A stretch of DNA of 36,691 nucleotides from Bacillus hominis (lineage in GTDB: Bacteria > Bacillota > Bacilli > Bacillales > Bacillaceae_G): positions 1 through 36,691 of the forward strand of contig NZ_BOQD01000036.1 of NCBI RefSeq assembly GCF_018332515.1, given 5' to 3'. Position 1 is the stretch's first letter, and each line of letters starts with the position of its first letter. The position numbers and the translations under genes were made by a program. Positions 27,914-34,837 of this stretch are shown here, one piece after another. The notes below the pieces were generated by a model, which saw only the letters and a list, made by a program, of their open reading frames with translations, was not told where the DNA came from and ran no database searches.

Positions 27914-27937
27914 GTAAAACTTTCGACAATATATACA

Positions 27938-27969
27938 TAAAAAAAGGAAGGAATAAATACCTCCTTCCT
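27938..27969 (-). terminator. terminator of the DUF4362 gene
   Basis: On the minus strand AGGAAGGA pairs with TCCTTCCT, followed by seven T. It lies just after the DUF4362 stop. Confidence 0.8.
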
Positions 27970-27978
27970 CTACTAACT

Positions 27979-28404
27979 CTATTTTTTAGGTACATAGAAT
28001 AAGTCATATCCATTGCGCCCATTTTCATTCGTACACTCTATTAACCTATAAGTGATTTCTGATTTGCGCTGCTCTTTAACAATACTTTTACAACTATCTT
28101 TATGTAACCCTTTATGGTCACCAGCAAATTGATCTTGCCTATTATCTAACACATAAAGTACATCTTTCCCACTATGCTCTAACGTTTGAAAAATCGGGTC
28201 ACCTTCATGTGTGTAATGTACAATTCTTATTTTATCAACTTTCCCTTGATCAACATTCAAAACGAACTGTTCGAATTTATCTAGATTGGAAGTTCCTGCT
28301 CCCTTTACAATGACATCATTCTTCTTATCAATTGTACTGGTAGGTTGTGAGCATGCTACTAAACTAAAGAGAAATAAGCATATAAAACCTGTTCTTTTTC
28401 CTAT
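27979..28404 (-). CDS. DUF4362 lipoprotein with a non-standard (ATA) start
   Basis: The minus frame runs from an ATA at 28402-28404 to the stop at 27979, about 141 residues. It contains a signal peptide (GKRTGFICLFLFSLVAC) whose lipobox is LVAC, followed by a polar linker and a DUF4362 domain (VDKIRIVHYTHEGDPIFQTL; LYVLDNRQDQFAGDHKGLHK). AGGAGAGG lies 6 nt before the ATA, exactly where a start codon belongs. No ATG, GTG or TTG gives the signal peptide; a TTG at 28260 would make a truncated 93-residue protein without it. So either ATA is used poorly or ATG mutated to ATA and the gene is a recent pseudogene. DUF4362 has no known function. Confidence 0.7.
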   Translation of the reverse strand: MGKRTGFICLFLFSLVACSQPTSTIDKKNDVIVKGAGTSNLDKFEQFVLNVDQGKVDKIRIVHYTHEGDPIFQTLEHSGKDVLYVLDNRQDQFAGDHKGLHKDSCKSIVKEQRKSEITYRLIECTNENGRNGYDLFYVPKK

Positions 28405-28437
28405 TGTTATCCTCTCCTATACAAACTATTGGTATAC

Positions 28438-28471
28438 TAGAAAAAGCTACTTTCCTCTACGAAAGTAGCTT
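28438..28471 (-). terminator. terminator of the MerR/membrane-protein pair
   Basis: AAGCTACTTTC (28444-28454) pairs perfectly with GAAAGTAGCTT (28461-28471); on the minus strand it is followed by TTTCTAG. It overlaps the last codons of the 28457-29077 gene. Confidence 0.8.
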
Positions 28472-29077
28472 CTCTTTTTCTTTCTCCTTTTTCGGGAAAA
28501 TCACATATGAAAATGAAATTGCAGTATCCGCTAAAAGAATAATAGCCCATACTTGGCTTACACGGCTTGCTGCTTTATTTAAAACAATTCCTGACTCTAA
28601 CCAATTGCCCCACTGTTCGACTGGAATAAACCCATACGCGAAGAAAAAGAAAATATGAACAACAACAAACAAAATAAGATGCAAAGCCCAATTTTTTATT
28701 TCCTGTTTCGCATAGGCCATACCCGTTAATTCTACCTGTTCTTCGATAATAGGAAGTGGTTCATTTCGCCACTTCGCAACTAATTTTCGCACATATATAT
28801 CTAATTTCTTCAAATCCTTTTTCCCATAAAAAACTGCATATAATAAAATGATTACCGTAATGATTTGAAAATTAGAGAACTTTCCGGTTTGATAATAGTC
28901 CACTACCCCTAAAGTTAAAATAAACACTTCATTTATGAGTAGCACAATCCCCATAATAAAACTCGCCTTTTTCAAACGGAATCCGTAACGGAGTAAAAAG
29001 AAACCGATAGCTGATAACCAAAATACAATTTCAGCACCAATTAAAAAATACCACCGATATTCTGCCAGTATACTCAT
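28457..29077 (-). CDS. integral membrane protein (YmcC-like)
   Basis: 206 residues with five or six membrane helices (WYFLIGAEIVFWLSAIGFFL; ASFIMGIVLLINEVFILTLG; LHLILFVVVHIFFFFAYGFI; VSQVWAIILLADTAISFSYV) and a lysine-rich C-terminus (PKKEKEKEKLLS). It resembles uncharacterised Bacillus membrane proteins of the YmcC kind; this is a tentative match. Its ATG overlaps the stop of the upstream MerR gene (ATGA), so the two are translationally coupled and the protein is the likely target of that regulator. Confidence 0.7.
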   Translation of the reverse strand: MSILAEYRWYFLIGAEIVFWLSAIGFFLLRYGFRLKKASFIMGIVLLINEVFILTLGVVDYYQTGKFSNFQIITVIILLYAVFYGKKDLKKLDIYVRKLVAKWRNEPLPIIEEQVELTGMAYAKQEIKNWALHLILFVVVHIFFFFAYGFIPVEQWGNWLESGIVLNKAASRVSQVWAIILLADTAISFSYVIFPKKEKEKEKLLS

Positions 29078-29835
29078 TTACCCATCTCCCTTTCATCGTA
29101 AATACGAAAAGCTTCATCCATATACACTATTAACTCTTCTTCAATTGGATACATACTCATTTTCTGTGAATCTTCTTTTGACTTTCTTACTTCCCACAAT
29201 TTATCTAAAAATGCTTCATCACCATTTGCCATCTCTAAACATTTCTGCATTAATTTCTTTGTTACGCCTTGTACTTCATCACACGATGCTTCCTTACCGT
29301 CTTTCATAAAGTTACGTAGTTGCTTTAATAAATCTACCCACTCTAAAACATTCGGGTCTTCTTCACTCATGTTCGGCAAATTATGAAGTAACTTTTGTTC
29401 TTCCTTAGAAAAAATTTCATTTTGAAACATTTCACGTATTCGCGGAGACTGTTTTGAAAGCTGAATAAGCTCAAACATAACTTTCCAATCCATTTCTCCT
29501 TCGACGTCTACTGAATATACGACTGCTTGTAAAATACGTTCCATTCGATTAAATTTTTTCTGTTCTTCTTGTACAAACTTAAGTTGTTTTTCAAGCGATA
29601 CTTTTAAATTGATCTCACCCGTTGTTAACATATTCGTAATCTCTTTTAACGAAAATCCCATTTCTTTTAAAAATAAAATTTGCTGCAAACGAACAACGTC
29701 TCTCTCGCTATATAACCGATGTCCTCCATCAGTTTTCCCACTCGGCTTTAATAAATCGATTTGATCATAATAACGTAACGTCCTTACTGTAACCCCCGTT
29801 TCCCTCGTTAGTTCTTGAATCGAAATCAACCCCAT
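29074..29835 (-). CDS. MerR-family regulator with TipAS-like C-terminal domain
   Basis: About 253 residues. The N-terminal winged helix is typical MerR (SIQELTRETGVTVRTLRYYD, then LLKPSGKTDGGHRLYSERDV), with a dimerisation coiled coil (SLEKQLKFVQEEQKKFNRME). The C-terminal 130 residues fit the TipAS antibiotic-recognition type of helical domain (LLKQLRNFMKDGKEASCDEV ... YPIEEELIVYMDEAFRIYDE). Such regulators sense drugs or other hydrophobic ligands. The ATG at 29835 follows GTG at 29838; a TTG two codons downstream is also possible. The promoter -10 lies very close, so the leader is very short. Confidence 0.85.
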   Translation of the reverse strand: MGLISIQELTRETGVTVRTLRYYDQIDLLKPSGKTDGGHRLYSERDVVRLQQILFLKEMGFSLKEITNMLTTGEINLKVSLEKQLKFVQEEQKKFNRMERILQAVVYSVDVEGEMDWKVMFELIQLSKQSPRIREMFQNEIFSKEEQKLLHNLPNMSEEDPNVLEWVDLLKQLRNFMKDGKEASCDEVQGVTKKLMQKCLEMANGDEAFLDKLWEVRKSKEDSQKMSMYPIEEELIVYMDEAFRIYDEREMGK

Positions 29836-29850
29836 CACCTCTTCTCCTTC

Positions 29851-29881
29851 ATTATAAAAGATGACGTAACGTAACTTTCAA
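29851..29881 (-). promoter_or_regulatory. MerR-type promoter with 19-bp spacer
   Basis: On the minus strand TTGAAA (29876-29881), a 19-bp spacer with GTTACGTTACGT, and TATAAT (29851-29856). The over-long spacer is characteristic of promoters that MerR regulators activate by untwisting, so autoregulation is likely. Confidence 0.6.
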
Positions 29882-29902
29882 GTAGTTTGTAAAAAAAATA
29901 CA

Positions 29903-29937
29903 AAAAGCTGTTTATACCTTTTGTATAAACAGCTTTT
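29903..29937 (-). terminator. terminator of the XRE/membrane-protein cluster
   Basis: AAAAGCTGTTTATA (29903-29916) pairs perfectly with TATAAACAGCTTTT (29924-29937); on the minus strand a T-rich tract follows. It overlaps the stop codon of the last gene of the cluster. Confidence 0.85.
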
Positions 29938-30163
29938 ATGGAAGAAAACCCTTTTGTATGGCACGTCCACAAGATAAAACAATTGCCCCAACAACAACAC
30001 TTGTTGCTGTTTTATGATAATGCGCTAAAACTAATAAATAGTATGATAAACTTACAGCACCAATCATAATACAGACACTTGGCACTGGATTACGAGAGAA
30101 GTTTTGCATCCCCCACAAAATTGCAAATATAGCCGTCGCAACACATAATACCGCTAGTCCCAT
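29936..30163 (-). CDS. small membrane protein, last gene of the XRE cluster
   Basis: 75 residues, two to three hydrophobic segments (LAVLCVATAIFAILWGM; SVCIMIGAVSLSYYLLVLAH; TSVVVGAIVLSCG) and a short basic tail (GRAIQKGFLP). AAAGGGG upstream of the ATG. Not recognised. The 20-nt gap to the preceding gene and the terminator at its end mark it as the final cistron of the cluster. Confidence 0.6.
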   Translation of the reverse strand: MGLAVLCVATAIFAILWGMQNFSRNPVPSVCIMIGAVSLSYYLLVLAHYHKTATSVVVGAIVLSCGRAIQKGFLP

Positions 30164-30183
30164 CCCGTTTCCCCTTTATATAT

Positions 30184-30578
30184 TTATTTGATGTCCCTTG
30201 TTGCTAATACACTCGTCGACGCTACGCTAATTAACAGTCCAAAAATAACTATATATAATGATTCATTTACATCCACGAGCTCTCTATCTAAATACTTATT
30301 CACGCAAAGATACGAGATAAAAAGTAAAAAGAACGCTACCATACAAACCATAAAATATTGCTGCATTTTTTCATGATCCTCTCATCTAATGCAGGTACGC
30401 CTTCTTCTTTTAATCGCTTTTTCTCCTTATACTCAGACACAGCATATAAAATAATAAGAGCTACATTTGAAATCAATATCGTTCCCCACGAAATATTTAA
30501 AATGACTAAACTCGTATTTTAAAAAATTCCCGCTAAAAATAGACTCCCTAAAAATCTCATAACCCCTTGTTTATTCAT
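30184..30578 (-). pseudogene. broken paralogue of the 30808-31203 membrane protein (stop + frameshift)
   Basis: An ATG at 30578, overlapping the stop of the upstream gene (ATGA), starts MNKQGVMRFLGSLFLAGIF, then TAA at codon 20. The frame continues (NTSLVILNISWGTILISNVA ... KKRLKEEGVPALDERIMKK). After AAAAAA near 30367 the homology moves into the frame of a 60-residue piece (MQQYFMVCMVAFFLLFISYL...). Restoring one A and a sense codon gives about 131 residues, the length of the neighbour. The two align without a gap: SN at 37-38 and DER at 65-67 fall at identical residue numbers in both. So this is a duplicated membrane protein gene disabled by a nonsense codon and a -1 frameshift. The 60-residue piece alone lacks a good ribosome binding site. 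Confidence 0.8.
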
Positions 30579-30796
30579 ACACGATCAGCCTCTTTTTTAT
30601 TTCTATATTTCCACTTCGGCCAATAATTCACAACGAAATAAACAAACTGCCCTAGTACAAATAAAACAAATGGCATACCAGCATTTCCGTAAACAATTAA
30701 ATTATATATACTCCATATCGCTAAACTAGTTGTTAAAAATAACCCTAAATATTTAAAGGCTTTATCCGATTGAAATCTCTCAAACTCATCTTGCAT
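30575..30796 (-). CDS. small two-helix membrane protein
   Basis: 73 residues from the ATG at 30796, 7 nt after GGAGG; an upstream in-frame ATG at 30817 overlaps the previous gene and lies before that site. Starts MQDEFERFQSDKAFKYLGLF; two membrane helices (LFLTTSLAIWSIYNLIVYG; PFVLFVLGQFVYFVVNYW) and a basic end (KWKYRNKKEADRV). Family not recognised. Its stop overlaps the ATG of the broken downstream gene, so the two were co-translated. Confidence 0.65.
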   Translation of the reverse strand: MQDEFERFQSDKAFKYLGLFLTTSLAIWSIYNLIVYGNAGMPFVLFVLGQFVYFVVNYWPKWKYRNKKEADRV

Positions 30797-30807
30797 TTTC
30801 ATTCCTC

Positions 30808-31203
30808 CTATCGCCATGCTCGTTTTCCCGCCATTACTCCTAAGATGAGACTACTAGCAAATAAGAAACTACATACAATGAATATTTCTGGAATCGGTAT
30901 AACAGCCCTTCCTATCGCTTTACTCGCAACAAGATAAACTATAAGCAGAATAAACGCGAATATAAATGAAACATTTACATACTTTTTTATATTTTCATTT
31001 ACTCGCTCATCTATATCTGGAATCTCTTCTTTTTTGTACTTACGCTTTTTGTAATACACATACACCGTCAACAATACAATTGCTAAAATGTTACTAACTA
31101 TTAGCGGTAAAATTGGTATAGATGGATCCATAATACGAACTAAAACGTCTCCTCCACATAATCCTAAGACAGTAGCAATATACAACTTTTTAGTATCGTT
31201 CAT
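30808..31203 (-). CDS. four-helix membrane protein (DUF2178-like)
   Basis: 131 residues, membrane helices at about 8-24, 29-51, 74-92 and 101-124, with a charged cytoplasmic loop (KKRKYKKEEIPDIDERVNEN) in the middle. The helix pair - DER-containing loop - helix pair layout resembles DUF2178-type proteins that often sit next to small XRE regulators; this is a tentative match. It follows the XRE gene by 11 nt and has a disabled paralogue two genes on. Confidence 0.65.
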   Translation of the reverse strand: MNDTKKLYIATVLGLCGGDVLVRIMDPSIPILPLIVSNILAIVLLTVYVYYKKRKYKKEEIPDIDERVNENIKKYVNVSFIFAFILLIVYLVASKAIGRAVIPIPEIFIVCSFLFASSLILGVMAGKRAWR

Positions 31204-31214
31204 TTGCTCTCCCC

Positions 31215-31412
31215 TTACTCTAGCGTAAATATTTCCTCTACCTTCATTCCAAAATATTTGGCGATTTTTAAGGATAACTCTAGACTCGGGTTATAGTGGT
31301 GGTTCTCAATTGCCACGATTGTCTGCCGCGTCACTTGCATCGCCTTTGCCATTTCAATTTGTGTTATGTGATTTTGCTTTCTTAACTCTTTTATTTTATT
31401 TTTCACACCCAT
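31215..31412 (-). CDS. small XRE-family helix-turn-helix regulator
   Basis: 65 residues from the ATG at 31412 (GGTGGAG just upstream); a GTG two codons later (MKNKIKELRKQ...) is equally plausible. It is little more than an HTH_3 domain: IKELRKQNHITQIEMAKAMQ, VTRQTIVAIENHHYNPSLEL, and KIAKYFGMKVEEIFTLE. Such YozG/YgzD-like proteins are dimeric repressors of adjacent membrane-protein genes. Two copies of a perfect 16-bp palindrome flank its promoter, which points to autoregulation. First gene of the cluster 31412 to 29936. Confidence 0.88.
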   Translation of the reverse strand: MGVKNKIKELRKQNHITQIEMAKAMQVTRQTIVAIENHHYNPSLELSLKIAKYFGMKVEEIFTLE

Positions 31413-31429
31413 AGGCTCCACCTTCGAAA

Positions 31430-31489
31430 GTAAAGATATCTTTACTTTAATTATAAATATTTTCCAATTGCAAGTAAAGATATCTTTAC
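31430..31489 (-). promoter_or_regulatory. promoter between twin 16-bp palindromic operators
   Basis: GTAAAGATATCTTTAC occurs twice, at 31430-31445 and 31474-31489, 44 bp apart (about four helical turns). On the minus strand TTTACT (partly in the upstream copy), a 17-bp spacer and TATAAT lie between them. One operator covers the -35 edge and the other sits just downstream of the -10. The likely ligand is the XRE protein encoded next. Confidence 0.8.
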
Positions 31490-31496
31490 AAAAAAA

Positions 31497-31530
31497 GGTA
31501 AAAAAAGAGGCATCTATAAGATGCCTCTTT
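31497..31530 (-). terminator. terminator of the UPF0324 transporter gene
   Basis: AAAGAGGCATC (31504-31514) pairs perfectly with GATGCCTCTTT (31520-31530); on the minus strand a run of T follows. It isolates the XRE cluster promoter from the transporter gene. Confidence 0.85.
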
Positions 31531-31534
31531 GCTA

Positions 31535-32557
31535 CTACATAAATCCTAATGCATATACAAGAACGTACCCAAGAACAGATAAGCAAACCGAGCCAATCAA
31601 TCCTGCCACAAATGCTCTGCTTCCTAATTTGCGGAACGTTTTAAACTCTACATTTAAACCGAGTCCTGCCATCGCCATTGCAATAAGCATGTACGCAATG
31701 ACTACAATATATCCGGCAACAACTTCTGGTATAATCCCAAGCGAATGCACCGCACTCATTGCTAAAAATCCGAAGATGAACCAAGGAATCGGAAGATCGC
31801 GCCACGATCTTTTTTCTTTGCTTCCCTCGCTCTTACCAAACCATAATCCAATTAAAATCGCTACTGGAACAAGCATCGCTACGCGCGTTAATTTCACAAT
31901 AACTGCGATGTCTACAGCCGTACTACCGCCTGGTGCGGCCGCCGCGATAACGTGGGCGATTTCATGTAGTGTCGCTCCCGAGAACACGCCATATCCGTAC
32001 GGAGATAAGCCAAGCACTGGATATAATAGCGTATAAATAAGTGTAAATATCGTACCTAAAATTGCAATAATTGCTGCCCCGACTGCTGTTTCTTCATCTT
32101 TCGCTTTCACTTGCGGTGCAATTGCCACGACCGCAGCCGCACCGCAAATTGCCGTCCCGCATGCTGTTAAAATCCCAAGTTTCTTTTCTACTTTAAATAC
32201 TTTTGTTAGTCCGTATACAACGAAAATTGTAAATGTAATAACAACCGCTGCGATAACCAATACTTTTGGTCCCGCCTTCGCAATATCTACAAGATTTAAC
32301 CGCATTCCAAGTAAGATGATCCCGAAGCGAAGCAACTTCTTACTTGCAAAGTTCGTTCCCGCTAGCGCTTCTTGCGGAACTCCGATAGCTGCTCGCCAAA
32401 CCATCCCAATTAGAATAGCAATTACTAATTGTCCCATAATATTTAAAAACGGAAGCTCTGCTAAATATTTCGCGACAATGGCGATTAATAATGTAATCCC
32501 AATACCTTGCGAAAATCCAAAGCCCTTCTTCTTTTGTATAACAAGTGTTTGTTCCAC
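31535..32557 (-). CDS. UPF0324 (YeiH-type) membrane transporter
   Basis: 340 residues from the GTG at 32557 ([17 protein letters not shown]), preceded by GGGTGG; the earlier ATG at 32593 has no site. About ten membrane helices. Family motifs: [38 protein letters not shown] and [15 protein letters not shown] (His pair). The family is annotated as putative sulfate exporter (PF03601) on weak grounds; the substrate is unknown. It is divergent from a LysR regulator, the usual arrangement for a target gene. Confidence 0.87.
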   Translation of the reverse strand: MEQTLVIQKKKGFGFSQGIGITLLIAIVAKYLAELPFLNIMGQLVIAILIGMVWRAAIGVPQEALAGTNFASKKLLRFGIILLGMRLNLVDIAKAGPKVLVIAAVVITFTIFVVYGLTKVFKVEKKLGILTACGTAICGAAAVVAIAPQVKAKDEETAVGAAIIAILGTIFTLIYTLLYPVLGLSPYGYGVFSGATLHEIAHVIAAAAPGGSTAVDIAVIVKLTRVAMLVPVAILIGLWFGKSEGSKEKRSWRDLPIPWFIFGFLAMSAVHSLGIIPEVVAGYIVVIAYMLIAMAMAGLGLNVEFKTFRKLGSRAFVAGLIGSVCLSVLGYVLVYALGFM

Positions 32558-32593
32558 CTTATACCACCCCAATAATCGTATTGGAACATGCAT

Positions 32594-32709
32594 GTTCTTT
32601 CTACTTACATTATAAGAGAATTTTTATAATAAGTTTAATATCAATATTGAATCCCTATCATCAGAAATACTTATGATAAGATGAAAGAAAAACGAAAGGA
32701 GCTTAGCAA
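32594..32709. promoter_or_regulatory. divergent control region with a LysR-type dyad
   Basis: Between the transporter and its LysR neighbour. TATCAT (32656-32661) and ATGATA (32673-32678) form an inverted repeat with an 11-bp gap, a typical LysR spacing. AATAT/ATATT stands nearby. The LysR gene has AAAGGAG upstream. Confidence 0.5.
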
Positions 32710-33603
32710 ATGAATGTAGATATTTTAAAGATTTTTGTTACGGTCGTTGAACAGAAACATTTCTCCCGTGCAGCAGAACTATTAAATCTTTCACAACCCG
32801 GCGTTAGTATGCACATTCGCAACCTGGAAAATGAATTTGGGACTACACTTATTCAGCGGTCCCCAAAGCACGTCCAAGTTACGGAAGCTGGAAACATATT
32901 ATACATACATGCAAAGCAAATGCTCTCTCTCTATGAAGAAGCAAAACAAGAAATTAACGAGTTACATAACGTTGTAACAGGAACACTTCGCATCGGCGCT
33001 AGTTTTACAATTGGCGAATACTTACTCCCAAAAATACTCGCTAACTATGCGAATGAAAATCCACACGTCGAAGTTCATACATTTATCTCAAATACAGAAG
33101 AAGTTTTGCAAAGCCTCCGCTCCAATCAAATCGATATCGGCTTAGTGGAAGGTCAGGTCGTATACGCTGACGTGGACGTTGAAACGTTTATGCAAGATGA
33201 AATGAAGCTCGTCGTTCCACCAAATCATCCATTACTTCACATCAAAGATATAAACGAAACTACTCTCCAAGACCAAGTATGGGTATTAAGAGAAAGTGGT
33301 TCTGGTACACGTGCTTATAGTGACCGCTTTATTCATCAACATCATTTAAAAATGAAACGATTCTTTACATTCAGTAGTATCCAAAGCGTGAAGGAAGCAG
33401 TTAGTGCCGGGCTCGGCATCGCTATACTTTCTGACTGGACCGTGCGGAAAGAACTACTAGCCAAAGAACTATTCCACGTCAAAGTTCCAAATGAAAAACT
33501 AATCCGCCCATTCTCCATCGTGCGCGGCAAATATTTCATCCCGTCTAAAGCCATTCAAGTGTTTTTAAATCATGTAGATTTTTTTGCGAAAAAACAGAGT
33601 TGA
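32710..33603 (+). CDS. LysR-family transcriptional regulator
   Basis: 297 residues. The N-terminal winged helix is canonical (ILKIFVTVVEQKHFSRAAEL; LSQPGVSMHIRNLENEFGTT). The periplasmic-binding-like effector domain follows (GTLRIGASFTIGEYLLPKIL; QIDIGLVEG; VPPNHPLL; SVKEAVSAGLGIAILSDW). It is close to the CysL/YwfK subgroup. Target and ligand are inferred only from the divergent UPF0324 gene. Its stop codon overlaps the -35 of the next promoter. Confidence 0.9.
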   Translation: MNVDILKIFVTVVEQKHFSRAAELLNLSQPGVSMHIRNLENEFGTTLIQRSPKHVQVTEAGNILYIHAKQMLSLYEEAKQEINELHNVVTGTLRIGASFTIGEYLLPKILANYANENPHVEVHTFISNTEEVLQSLRSNQIDIGLVEGQVVYADVDVETFMQDEMKLVVPPNHPLLHIKDINETTLQDQVWVLRESGSGTRAYSDRFIHQHHLKMKRFFTFSSIQSVKEAVSAGLGIAILSDWTVRKELLAKELFHVKVPNEKLIRPFSIVRGKYFIPSKAIQVFLNHVDFFAKKQS

Positions 33604-33631
33604 CCTTCACATTAGTGTGAAGGTTTACAAT
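33600..33631 (+). promoter_or_regulatory. MerR-type promoter/operator, 20-bp spacer
   Basis: TTGACC (33600-33605), a 20-bp spacer and TACAAT (33626-33631). The spacer holds a dyad with perfect 9-bp arms, ACCTTCACA and TGTGAAGGT (33603-33624). This is the classic geometry of a MerR-activated promoter, and the gene that follows is a MerR regulator. Confidence 0.85.
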
Positions 33632-33654
33632 ACATGTAAAAGGAGTGAAATGCA

Positions 33655-34023
33655 GTGCGAATTGGAGAGTTATCAAAAGAAACTGGCGTTAGCGAGAGAT
33701 CACTAAGACATTATGAAGAAAAGGGATTGCTCCCTTCAAATCGCCTTACAAATGGCTACCGTGATTTCGATAAAAGTGCCATTGAAAAAGTAGAGCTTAT
33801 CCAAATGTATTTACAGCTCGGCTTGAATTTAGAAGAGACAGCAACAATGCTGCGTTGCCTTGAAATCGAGCCGCACCTGTACGAAAATCCGTGCAGTAGC
33901 ATCCTTGTGCTTTACGAAGATAAGCTCAAGGAAGTAACAAGGCAAATCTCATTACTTTCCAACATTCAAACGAATTTACAAAAACACGTTTCACTCCTAA
34001 AACAAGCAAAAGAAAAGGGATGA
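33655..34023 (+). CDS. MerR-family regulator
   Basis: 122 residues from a GTG with AAAGGAG 9 nt upstream. The MerR winged helix is at the N-terminus (RIGELSKETGVSERSLRHYE; LLPSNRLTNGYRDFDKSAIE). A dimerisation helix follows, with Cys residues in LRCLEIEPHLYENPCSSIL that could be redox- or ligand-sensing. It is autoregulated by the preceding dyad and sits 4 nt before an NADPH:FMN-type reductase gene, its likely target. Confidence 0.88.
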   Translation: MRIGELSKETGVSERSLRHYEEKGLLPSNRLTNGYRDFDKSAIEKVELIQMYLQLGLNLEETATMLRCLEIEPHLYENPCSSILVLYEDKLKEVTRQISLLSNIQTNLQKHVSLLKQAKEKG

Positions 34024-34027
34024 TTAC

Positions 34028-34573
34028 ATGTTTGTTATACATGGCAGTTCAAGACAAAACGGAAATACGGAAGCTTTAACACATATGGTGATTGATGGGA
34101 TTGAAACAGAACAAATTTACTTGCGTGATCATATTGTCCGTCCAATCATAGATCAGCGACATGATGTAGAAGGATTTCAACCTGTAAATGATGACTATGG
34201 GCAGTTAATTGAGCGCATGCTAGAGCACGACACAATTATCTTCGCTACACCGCTATACTGGTACGGAATGAGCGGCCACATGAAGAACTTCGTTGATCGC
34301 TGGTCACAAAGCTTGCGTGATACATCTCTTCATTTCAAAGAAAAAATGAAAGGTAAAAAAATGTACGTTGTCATCGTTGGCGGAGACAGTCCAAAACTGA
34401 AAGCATTGCCACTTATCGCCCAGTTCCAATATATCTTTGATTTTGTTGGTTCATCATTTGAAGGGTATATTATTGGGGATGCGAATGGATTGGATGAAAT
34501 CAAGAACGATGCTGAGGCGCTGTCAAAAGCACAATTGTATAATAATAAATTCAAAAATAGCACACAGAAATAA
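34028..34573 (+). CDS. NAD(P)H-dependent FMN reductase, flavodoxin-like fold
   Basis: 181 residues. FMN phosphate-binding loop GSSRQNGNTEAL at the N-terminus, FATPLYWYGMSGHMKNFVDR (the TPxYWxxMSGxxKxFxDR motif) and VVIVGGDSP. It belongs to the NADPH-dependent FMN reductase / quinone reductase group (YwqN-like). Probably reduces quinones or other electrophiles via FMN. Operon with the MerR gene 4 nt upstream. Confidence 0.88.
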   Translation: MFVIHGSSRQNGNTEALTHMVIDGIETEQIYLRDHIVRPIIDQRHDVEGFQPVNDDYGQLIERMLEHDTIIFATPLYWYGMSGHMKNFVDRWSQSLRDTSLHFKEKMKGKKMYVVIVGGDSPKLKALPLIAQFQYIFDFVGSSFEGYIIGDANGLDEIKNDAEALSKAQLYNNKFKNSTQK

Positions 34574-34575
34574 GT

Positions 34576-34605
34576 TTGACAAATCCATTTGTATGCGCAT
34601 ACAAT
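34576..34605 (+). promoter_or_regulatory. ABC-F promoter with a 16-bp palindromic operator
   Basis: A perfect TTGACA (34576-34581), an 18-bp spacer and TACAAT (34600-34605). The perfect palindrome TTGTATGCGCATACAA (34589-34604) lies over the spacer and -10. Inferred: a repressor operator on top of the attenuation seen downstream; the protein is unknown. Confidence 0.75.
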
Positions 34606-34633
34606 AAAAATAATATTATGAAAGGAAGGTACT

Positions 34634-34696
34634 TTGACCAATGAAGTTCTAATTCTCTTATTTATTTCATCCATCACAAATAGTGAACAAAAATGA
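34634..34696 (+). CDS. leader ORF of the ABC-F gene
   Basis: A TTG start with AAAGGAAGG 4 nt upstream gives a 20-residue peptide (MTNEVLILLFISSITNSEQK) ending in TGA. An overlapping alternative, ATG at 34641, encodes only three residues (MKF). Ribosome stalling at such an ORF when an antibiotic is bound is the usual sensor for ABC-F and Erm leaders. Which ORF is used here cannot be decided from sequence. Confidence 0.5.
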   Translation: MTNEVLILLFISSITNSEQK

Positions 34697-34701
34697 TGAA
34701 A

Positions 34702-34837
34702 ACTAGCAGAGGATTAGTCTGTCCATTTGTCGATACTTTCTTTCGATACGATCATGTGAAAAATCGTTTATTTATGTACGATTTTTACATACCAGGGCGA
34801 CGTTTATCCTCTCTAGTGAAACTAGGGAGGTTTTTTT
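34702..34837 (+). promoter_or_regulatory. attenuator: antiterminator, hairpin and terminator
   Basis: ACTAGCAGAGGAT (34702-34714) is complementary, with one bulged C, to ATCCTCTCTAGT (34806-34817), the 5' arm of the terminator that touches the ABC-F start codon. The two pairings exclude each other. Between them stands a stable hairpin (34754-34790, ATGTGAAAAATCGT with ACGATTTTTACAT, one bulge). When the antiterminator forms, transcription continues and the ribosome binding site in the terminator's 3' arm is freed. Confidence 0.75.
34808..34837 (+). terminator. conditional terminator directly before the ABC-F ATG
   Basis: CCTCTCTAGT (34808-34817) pairs with ACTAGGGAGG (34821-34830; one G-U pair), followed by seven T and then the ATG. 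GGGAGG in the 3' arm is also the Shine-Dalgarno site, so the hairpin blocks both transcription and translation. Confidence 0.85.

Noticed and set aside
31521-32036. 171-codon plus-strand ORF opposite the UPF0324 gene
   Set aside because: Antisense shadow; the minus-strand gene is clear.
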